Positions 57,560 through 64,000 of a stretch of 64,000 nt of DNA are shown in pieces (the stretch's first letter is position 1; each line of letters opens with the position of its first letter). Position numbers and translations under genes: made by a program. Source of the stretch: Flavipsychrobacter sp. (lineage in GTDB: Bacteria; Bacteroidota; Bacteroidia; Chitinophagales; Chitinophagaceae); NCBI GenBank assembly GCA_021155965.1, contig JAJNBJ010000003.1:124001-188000 (forward strand), given 5' to 3'. The notes beneath the pieces are model-generated. The model was given only the letters and a program-made list of their open reading frames with translations, made no database searches and was not told where the DNA came from.

Positions 57560-58165
57560 TCAGGCTGTCTTTTTCCGCACCACAAACCTATCTGCCATGC
57601 GGCCCTCGTTGGCAGCAATAATTATCTCTTCTATCCGCTTTGCTTTTTTTTCGGCACTTTTTACACCATTAACGTAGTAAAGAATGTATTTCTTATTGGT
57701 TTTGCCCAGTGTTTCGAAGAACTTAGCAGCTTTTTTGTTTGCGGCAAATGCTTTCTTTAATTCAGGTGGTACAGTAAAAGATTCAATGGTATCCAGTTTC
57801 TCCCATGTGCCATTTTTCTTAGCAGCTTCAATTTTCTCTATCCCGGCAGGCATCATCAATCCTTCTTCTACCATTCTTTCTATACGCTCTTTGTTCAGCT
57901 TAGACCAACCACTTTTAGGTTTGCGTGGGGTGAACAACTGCATAAAACTTACTTCGTCAATAGGATTGAAAGTACTGTCTATCCAGCCAAAACAAAGCGC
58001 TTCTTCTACTGCTTCAGCATATTCCACGCGCGATTTGCCACTGTCTTTTTTGTAATAGACAAGCCAAACTCCTATGCTGGATGCGTGATTTTTCTCCAGC
58101 CATTTGCGCCATGCTTTTCGGTCTTTCGCATAATACCTGTTGGTTTTATCTATTCCGTTTGCCAT
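57560..58165 (-). CDS. YdeI/OmpD-associated family protein
   Basis: WLEKNHASSIGVWLVYYKKDSG...EALCFGWIDS...FTPRKPKSGWSKLNKERIERM. Confidence 0.9.
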   Translation of the reverse strand: MANGIDKTNRYYAKDRKAWRKWLEKNHASSIGVWLVYYKKDSGKSRVEYAEAVEEALCFGWIDSTFNPIDEVSFMQLFTPRKPKSGWSKLNKERIERMVEEGLMMPAGIEKIEAAKKNGTWEKLDTIESFTVPPELKKAFAANKKAAKFFETLGKTNKKYILYYVNGVKSAEKKAKRIEEIIIAANEGRMADRFVVRKKTA

Positions 58166-58169
58166 ATTA

Positions 58170-59072
58170 TTATTTAAATCTTGGGTGGTATTTTTCCAAT
58201 GTCTGCCGGAGGTAGCCACGGTCCAGGTGAGTATAAATTTCTGTTGTGGTAATACTCTTGTGCCCCATCATTTCCTGCACTGCACGCAGGTCTGCGCCAC
58301 CCTCTACAAGATGAGTGGCGAATGAATGCCTGAGTGTATGCGGGTGTACACTTTGTTTAATACCTGCTTTCTGTGCCAGATCCTTTAATATCATAAACAC
58401 CATGACCCGGGAAAGCGCCCCGCCCCTGCGGTTAAGAAAGAGAATATCCTCACTCCCTTTCTGTATGAGAGGTATATGATTGCGCACATGATCCTTATAT
58501 AACTTAATGTGCTTTACGGCCTCCTCACCTATTGGCACCAGCCGCTCTTTATTTCCTTTACCGATCACTTTTATAAAGCCCACATCAAGGTAAAGGTTTG
58601 TCAATTGCAGGCTTATCACTTCGCTCACCCGCAAGCCACAGCTATACATGGTTTCCAGCAGCGCATGGTTCCTGGTTCCCTCGGGTTTGCTGTGGTCTAT
58701 TGCGGCCAGCATCTTATCTATTTCTGCAAGGCTCAGCACATGTGGCAGCTTACGTTTGAGCTTGGGCGCATCCAGCAATTCAGTAGGATCCCGCTTAATT
58801 ACTTCTTCGAGTAACAGGTAACGAAAAAAGGATTTAACCCCGCTTAGTACCCTTGCCTGTGTTGCAGCAGATAACTCAAGGTCATAGATAGCTGCCATGA
58901 GCGATTGCAAGTGCTCCAGCTGAATACTCTCAACCGCAGTACCGGGATAGGCCTCCTGAACATGATCACGCAGCATAGCTACATCATGCAAGTACGCCTC
59001 TATCGTATTCTCTGACATAGAGCGCTCCAGTTGCAAATAAGCCTTAAAACCTTTTAAATACGCTTCCCACAT
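58170..59072 (-). CDS. xerD: site-specific tyrosine recombinase XerD
   Basis: LLETMYSCGLRVSEVISL, HPHTLRHSFATHLVEGGADLRAVQEMMGHKSITTTEIYTHLD; full R-H-R-H-Y set. Confidence 0.95.
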   Translation of the reverse strand: MWEAYLKGFKAYLQLERSMSENTIEAYLHDVAMLRDHVQEAYPGTAVESIQLEHLQSLMAAIYDLELSAATQARVLSGVKSFFRYLLLEEVIKRDPTELLDAPKLKRKLPHVLSLAEIDKMLAAIDHSKPEGTRNHALLETMYSCGLRVSEVISLQLTNLYLDVGFIKVIGKGNKERLVPIGEEAVKHIKLYKDHVRNHIPLIQKGSEDILFLNRRGGALSRVMVFMILKDLAQKAGIKQSVHPHTLRHSFATHLVEGGADLRAVQEMMGHKSITTTEIYTHLDRGYLRQTLEKYHPRFK

Positions 59073-59160
59073 ACCCCTGCCCCCTAAAGGGGAACCACAA
59101 ATTTAGCCATTTAACAATACCATCAAGAAATATGAGAAAGCCCCTTTAGGGGTTTGGGGT
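59073..59160. repeat. inverted repeat between xerD and aroQ
   Basis: acccctgccccctaaagggg (59073-59092) and cccctttaggggtttggggt (59141-59160) are near reverse complements. Confidence 0.7.
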
Positions 59161-59177
59161 TTTTCTTATCTTGCGCT

Positions 59178-59606
59178 ATGCTTCAGTTAGCTATCATTAA
59201 TGGCCCGAACCTGAACCTGCTTGGTATGCGGGAACCGCATATTTATGGCAGCCAGAGCTTTGACCAATATTTTGAAGCGCTAAAAAAGCGCTTCACATCT
59301 GTGAGCCTGGAGTATTACCAGAGCAATGTAGAAGGAGAACTTATCAATCATCTGCATGGCTGCATGGGTAAGGTACAGGGCATTATACTGAATGCAGGCG
59401 CTTATACCCATACAAGCATAGCCATTGCAGATGCGATTGCCGCTATTAGCATACCAGTAGTTGAAGTGCATATTTCCAATGTGCTGGCACGGGAGGATTA
59501 TCGCAAGACATCCTTTATAGCGCCAAAATGTGTGGGTTCTATCAGTGGATTGGGGATGAATGGTTATGCACTTGCCGTGCAACATTTTATAGATGCTAAC
59601 CCCTGA
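59178..59606 (+). CDS. aroQ: type II 3-dehydroquinate dehydratase
   Basis: LAIINGPNLNLLGMREPHIYG...QSNVEGELINHLH...LNAGAYTHTSIAIADAI. Confidence 0.95.
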   Translation: MLQLAIINGPNLNLLGMREPHIYGSQSFDQYFEALKKRFTSVSLEYYQSNVEGELINHLHGCMGKVQGIILNAGAYTHTSIAIADAIAAISIPVVEVHISNVLAREDYRKTSFIAPKCVGSISGLGMNGYALAVQHFIDANP

Positions 59607-60528
59607 AGCCTCTCAGGAAGTCGGTTACCGGCATTCTTTTCTTTCCCTCTTGCTGTAGGTCGTTAATGTAGATCCAGCCATCCTTTGCGGCGAAACGGAG
59701 GTATGAGGTATTGTCTGTGTCATATTTTCCAGGGGCAACAGAATGGCTTTCGGACTTGAAAGTAATGTTGTAGACTTTTATCATTTTATCGCCCAGCTTA
59801 GTTATTGCTGCGGGATAAGGAGACAGGCCGCGAACAAAATTGTTTATTTCCGCACCCGGTCTTTCCCAATTGATAACGGTATCTTCTTTAAAAATCTTCG
59901 GAGCGTGTTTAATAGTTTGCTCATCTACGTTATCCTGCGGTATCTCCTCCAGTGTACCTGCGGCAAGGCCTTTCACTGTTGTCACTAACAATTCAGCACC
60001 CGCAACCATCATTTTATCGTGCAATGTACCGGCATTATCTTCAGGCAGTATGGGCACTTTTTCCTGGAGGAGTATATTCCCGGTATCAATCTGTTGTTTC
60101 AGCTTAAAGGTGGTCACGCCAGTTTCTGTTTCACCATTCATAATGGCCCTGTTGATAGGCGCGGCACCACGATACTGCGGCAGCAACGAGCCATGCACAT
60201 TTATAGTACCCATCGGCGGCATATTCCAAACCACCTCAGGCATCATTCGGAAAGCCACAACTATCTGCAGGTCGGCATTAAGGTTTTTGAGTTGTTCTAA
60301 AAATTCCGGCGACTTCATTTTTTCCGGCTGCAATACCGGCAAACCTTTATTTACTGCATACTGCTTTACTGCTGATGCCTGCAATTGCATACCCCTGCCG
60401 GCAGGCTTATCGGGAGCTGTTACTACTGCCACAATATTTGCACCAGCCTCAACCAATGCGCTTAGAGACGCAACTGCAAAATCGGGTGTACCAAAAAACA
60501 CTATGTTTAACTGCTCAAACGTCTTCAT
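59596..60528 (-). CDS. fmt: methionyl-tRNA formyltransferase
   Basis: IVFFGTPDFAVASLSAL; VVAFRMMPEVVWNMPPMGTINVHGSLLPQYRGAAPINRAIMNGE. Confidence 0.96.
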   Translation of the reverse strand: MKTFEQLNIVFFGTPDFAVASLSALVEAGANIVAVVTAPDKPAGRGMQLQASAVKQYAVNKGLPVLQPEKMKSPEFLEQLKNLNADLQIVVAFRMMPEVVWNMPPMGTINVHGSLLPQYRGAAPINRAIMNGETETGVTTFKLKQQIDTGNILLQEKVPILPEDNAGTLHDKMMVAGAELLVTTVKGLAAGTLEEIPQDNVDEQTIKHAPKIFKEDTVINWERPGAEINNFVRGLSPYPAAITKLGDKMIKVYNITFKSESHSVAPGKYDTDNTSYLRFAAKDGWIYINDLQQEGKKRMPVTDFLRGFRG

Positions 60529-60567
60529 TCGGGATGCAAAGCTAACTTTAATGGGGGATGAAGGAAT

Positions 60568-60762
60568 TTATGCTTCTATTGCTGTTAAAACATCTTTTAC
60601 AATCTTGGGATGAAGTGATCTTGCAGCGTGGAAAGGGACTACAACTCTTACACTTCCTTTCATGTAAATTCTATGACTACCCTTACTGCGAACCAATGTA
60701 TATCCTGCTTTAAGTAACATACTTTCAGCTTCCTTCGCATTCAATATAGGCAACTTAGGCAA
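60568..60762 (-). CDS. hicA: HicA family toxin (mRNA interferase)
   Basis: LLKAGYTLVRSKGSHRIYMKGSVRVVVPFHA...LHPKIVKDVL. Confidence 0.92.
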   Translation of the reverse strand: MPKLPILNAKEAESMLLKAGYTLVRSKGSHRIYMKGSVRVVVPFHAARSLHPKIVKDVLTAIEA

Positions 60763-60979
60763 CCTTTACCTCCATTGTTGTCGTAAGTATTTCTTTATTC
60801 AAAGAGGTTTCGATTTCTTCTTTACTCATCGTTTCCAAATAAAGGTCTATTGCCTCCCTAATATTAGCCTTTGCTTCTTCAAAGCTATCTCCCTGGGAAT
60901 GACAACCAGGTAATTCGGGACAATAAACATAGTATCCGTGTGCATCTTCTGTAAAAACAACGTTGACCTTGTATACCAT
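60755..60979 (-). CDS. hicB: HicB family antitoxin
   Basis: VVFTEDAHGYYVYCPELPGCHSQGDSFEEAKANIREAIDLYLE; overlaps hicA by 8 nt. Confidence 0.93.
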   Translation of the reverse strand: MVYKVNVVFTEDAHGYYVYCPELPGCHSQGDSFEEAKANIREAIDLYLETMSKEEIETSLNKEILTTTMEVKVA

Positions 60980-61012
60980 GCTATTATTTTAAATACAAAT
61001 TTACCAATTTTG

Positions 61013-62890
61013 TTACAACCTTCCTTCTTTCTGCATAACCGCCATAGCATTCAGCGCCTGGGGGTACTGAGGGTTAGACTTGAGGGCATGCCGCCAGCAA
61101 TCAATAGCCTCGGGATACCTCTTTTCAACATAGAAATTCACGCCAATGTTGAAGAACATTTCATCAAGCTTTGGATAGCGCGGGTATAACTCCTGTACTT
61201 TCTTCAGGTTATAAATGGCACTATCCGGCTCCTTCAGCTTAAAATGCGCCATCCCCCTGTTCAGGTATCCCGAAACAAAGGCAGGGTTGATGTCGATCGC
61301 CTTGCTGAAGTACCGTATACCCAAACGTATACTCTCCCGCTTCTTCTGCTCATCTTGTATATAGTCTGCACCGTTTACATAGGATGAAGCCACATCAGCA
61401 TTTACCAATACGCTGTTGGGCGCAACCTTTATGTCCTCAAAGAATAAAGTATGATCATTTTTCCAGAATTTGGCACGGTCAACAGTCTTGAAACTGCAAA
61501 GCCCGAGCAACACCAACAGACCTCCTCCCAGTGCAACTTTACCCACCACTTCTGACTTTATTTTCTGTGTGCCCAGGTTCAGGAGGAACGCTACAGCAAG
61601 GCAGAAACCCAAAGAAGAATGGTAACTGAGACGTTCGCCCATTGTGCCGCCTATGTTGAATATAAGGTTGCATACCAACGCAATGTTGATGAGGTAGAAC
61701 GCGATAGCAAAGCTTAATACATGGCGCCGTTTGAAATAATAGAACAACAACCTGATGAGGCCAATGTGAACAATGATAGACAGCCATACCTGTGGATGTC
61801 CAAAGTCCTTGTATGCTATCGTATTGTAAGAATAATCTGCTGAAAGCGGGTGCGGGAATATCAGCAGCTTCAGGTAATTAAGTGTAGTTGAAATCTGCGT
61901 AGCCAGTTTTTCAGTATCGGTAGCAAGTGCATATGGATTATTCAGGATATCATGTTCCGAGTCCTTACTCATCTCCCCAACTATCTGCAATCGTATGACT
62001 ATGTATAATGCCATTACTCCATAGTACGGCAACGAAGCTGCAACACTTTTTGACAATGAGAAATTATTGAACAGATAAAAAGCCATGGGCAACAAAAAGA
62101 TCAGCCCGATAGCATATTCCTTCGACAGGAAGGCCAGGAAATAACATAACAAACCTGCAAACAGTGGCCACTTCTTTTCTTTGTTCTCCTCATATTTAAA
62201 GGCAAAAACGAAGGTGAGGCAGATGAACATCAGCGACATGATCTCGTCGCGGCTTTTTACATTCGCTATTACCTCCGTATGAATTGGGTGCGCTGCAAAC
62301 AAAACGGCAGTCATTAATGCTATCAGCGGGTTATTTTTCAATACTACCTTATGCAGGAAGTATAGCAACACAACCATTGACAACGCGAATATGAATACCT
62401 GTATCACGTGACGGGTCTGCATTTGTTTGTTGAACCTTTCCTCCTGCGGGCCTGCCTCGCCGGCATGGGCGACAACACTGTCTACCTTGGATTTTGGTAT
62501 GGGCCCCATGAATTGCTGCTCTATAGCAAACGTAACTATCGATAAAGGCCTGTAACGGCCACCAGCCAACTGGTTACTGGAATTGAATTGCTTGTAATAA
62601 CTGTCGAAAGCATCTTTCGTCAGGATGTCCAATATGCCGCTAAAACCTTCGTACACGTACTCATTCTTAGCTATTACAATTGTATCGTCCAGGGCATATT
62701 CGTGCTTGAATGTATTAGCATAAAGCAGTATAGATAAAACGGCCACGAGCACAGCCTGTACTTTAAAATCTGTGAGCCATGCGGGCACCTTAATATCAGG
62801 AAATACCGGCGCCTTTACATAAGTGTCTTGCTTCGGTTTTGCCGCTACCGGCTGGGGCCTTGGGGTGGATTTTATATTACTTTTTGCCAT
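61013..62890 (-). CDS. TMTC-like GT-C membrane protein with C-terminal TPRs (putative protein O-mannosyltransferase), paralogue A
   Basis: YALDDTIVIAKNEYVYEGFSGILDILTKDAF...GRYRPLSIVTFAIE...HTEVIANVKSRDEIMSLMF, many TM helices, then TPRs. Confidence 0.78.
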   Translation of the reverse strand: MAKSNIKSTPRPQPVAAKPKQDTYVKAPVFPDIKVPAWLTDFKVQAVLVAVLSILLYANTFKHEYALDDTIVIAKNEYVYEGFSGILDILTKDAFDSYYKQFNSSNQLAGGRYRPLSIVTFAIEQQFMGPIPKSKVDSVVAHAGEAGPQEERFNKQMQTRHVIQVFIFALSMVVLLYFLHKVVLKNNPLIALMTAVLFAAHPIHTEVIANVKSRDEIMSLMFICLTFVFAFKYEENKEKKWPLFAGLLCYFLAFLSKEYAIGLIFLLPMAFYLFNNFSLSKSVAASLPYYGVMALYIVIRLQIVGEMSKDSEHDILNNPYALATDTEKLATQISTTLNYLKLLIFPHPLSADYSYNTIAYKDFGHPQVWLSIIVHIGLIRLLFYYFKRRHVLSFAIAFYLINIALVCNLIFNIGGTMGERLSYHSSLGFCLAVAFLLNLGTQKIKSEVVGKVALGGGLLVLLGLCSFKTVDRAKFWKNDHTLFFEDIKVAPNSVLVNADVASSYVNGADYIQDEQKKRESIRLGIRYFSKAIDINPAFVSGYLNRGMAHFKLKEPDSAIYNLKKVQELYPRYPKLDEMFFNIGVNFYVEKRYPEAIDCWRHALKSNPQYPQALNAMAVMQKEGRL

Positions 62891-62937
62891 TATCAATAAG
62901 TGATAGCCAAATATAGTAGTTTATCGCTTTTTTTGTA

Positions 62938-64000
62938 TCATTTTTGGGCTTGCAAGACATTATTAACATCATTCAGCGCCCTTTGCAGGCTGAGATCGTT
63001 GGGATATAATTTTTCTGAAACTGTGAGTGTCGCCTTCGCGTTCTCGTATTGCCTTTGCTGATAATATAGCATGCCTGCATGATAATACATCTCTGGCAAG
63101 CGGGGATGAATGGGATATAATTTATAGATCTTGTCCAGGTCCATTACCATGCTGTCTGCATAGCCCAACTTCAGATAACCAATGCTCCTGTTCATATAGC
63201 CTAAAACATAATTATCCTGCATGCCAATAACTTTGTCGAATAGCCGTATCCCCCTCTTCAATTCCTCATTCTTTTTTTGCTCGTTTTGCTCAAAATCAGA
63301 CCGGTTAATGAGCAGGGTGGCCACATTTGCGTTTACCAGGAAGCTATTTGGCGACGTATTAATATCCTGCATAAATAATGTTTCATCGTTCTTCCAGTCT
63401 TTATTTCGGTGTATTGTTTTAAAACCACATAAGATAACAATTAACGTAATACCGCCTATCGCAAGGCCCTGCCTTGTCTGTATTGAACCAACCTTTTGAA
63501 GAACGATACTAAGCAGGTAAGCAATAGCGATCATAAAGCCCACGGAGGCATGAAAAATAAGCCGCTCCCCCATTGTAGCACCAATATCGAACAGGAAATT
63601 ATTGACCATCAGCAGGTTCAGGACATAGAATGCGATAGCAAAACTTAGAATGGGGTGTTTTTTCATGAACCAGAAAAACCCAACAACCAACGCCACATGC
63701 GCCAGAATTGAGGCCCACACTAGCGGGTGTCCGAATTCTTTGTAGGGGATCTGGTTATAAGAATAGTCGGACGATAATGGATGAGGGAAAATGAGGAGCT
63801 TTAAATAATTTAAAGAAGTAGCGATCTCGGTTGCCAGCTTTTCTGAGGCCGATGCCCATGCGTATGGATTGATCTGAATATCGTCATCAGAAAGTTCGCT
63901 TCTTGGGCCTATTATCTGGAACCTTATAAATAGGTATACAGCCGCAACGGCAAAATATGGCAGTGATGCCAGGAGGCTTTTCTTTACAGTCTCCCTATTC
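62938..64000 (-). CDS. TMTC-like GT-C/TPR membrane protein, paralogue B (5' end beyond window)
   Basis: The frame stays open to the window edge (IGPRSELSDDDIQINPYAWASASEKLATEISTSLNYLKLLIFPHPLSSDYSYNQIPYKEFGHPLVWAS...) and is homologous to paralogue A; the ORF-track start 63720 is an internal GTG. Confidence 0.8.
   Translation of the reverse strand, partial: NRETVKKSLLASLPYFAVAAVYLFIRFQIIGPRSELSDDDIQINPYAWASASEKLATEIATSLNYLKLLIFPHPLSSDYSYNQIPYKEFGHPLVWASILAHVALVVGFFWFMKKHPILSFAIAFYVLNLLMVNNFLFDIGATMGERLIFHASVGFMIAIAYLLSIVLQKVGSIQTRQGLAIGGITLIVILCGFKTIHRNKDWKNDETLFMQDINTSPNSFLVNANVATLLINRSDFEQNEQKKNEELKRGIRLFDKVIGMQDNYVLGYMNRSIGYLKLGYADSMVMDLDKIYKLYPIHPRLPEMYYHAGMLYYQQRQYENAKATLTVSEKLYPNDLSLQRALNDVNNVLQAQK

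Noticed and set aside
58170-59072. XerD-like recombinase as an integrase of a mobile element
   Set aside because: Sequence and neighbourhood with aroQ fit the housekeeping xerD; no att sites or cargo nearby.
63718-63720. Start of ORF 62938-63720
   Set aside because: This is an internal GTG; homology with the upstream paralogue continues to the window edge, so the gene is truncated by the window, not short.

Overview
The window is about 64 kb of chromosome from a Bacteroidota bacterium, probably Chitinophagales-like. That placement is inferred from T9SS sorting domains, TTTG/TAnnTTTG promoter-like motifs and gene order; no 16S is present. It is mostly housekeeping and cell-envelope genes: frr, rnr, a polyprenyl synthetase, an initiator tRNA-fMet, a prolyl oligopeptidase, a TamB-like protein, sucC, an ECF42-like sigma factor with a YCII partner, a DegT/rfbC pair, PagL-like and acyltransferase-3 genes, xerD, aroQ, fmt, hicBA and two TMTC-like GT-C/TPR membrane proteins. 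I see no CRISPR array, rRNA operon, intact transposase, prophage or recognisable defence island. The most noteworthy items are: (1) a 2728-aa predicted T9SS-secreted protein with five Big2-like units and 20 tandem ~88-aa two-cysteine repeats; (2) a 30.5-33.5 kb patch of small orphan exported genes interspersed with several families of structured dispersed repeats, including a 50-bp exact repeat and three copies of a GC-rich hairpin; (3) a degenerate partial copy of the tRNA-fMet gene about 100 bp downstream of the intact one; (4) a duplicated PagL-like/acyltransferase lipid-modification cluster; (5) tandem TMTC-like putative O-mannosyltransferases; (6) heptanucleotide and palindromic tandem repeats around 53 kb; (7) a frameshifted small exported protein gene; and (8) a TamB-like gene with no canonical start codon where one is expected. 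All product names come from reading the sequence; no database search was run.
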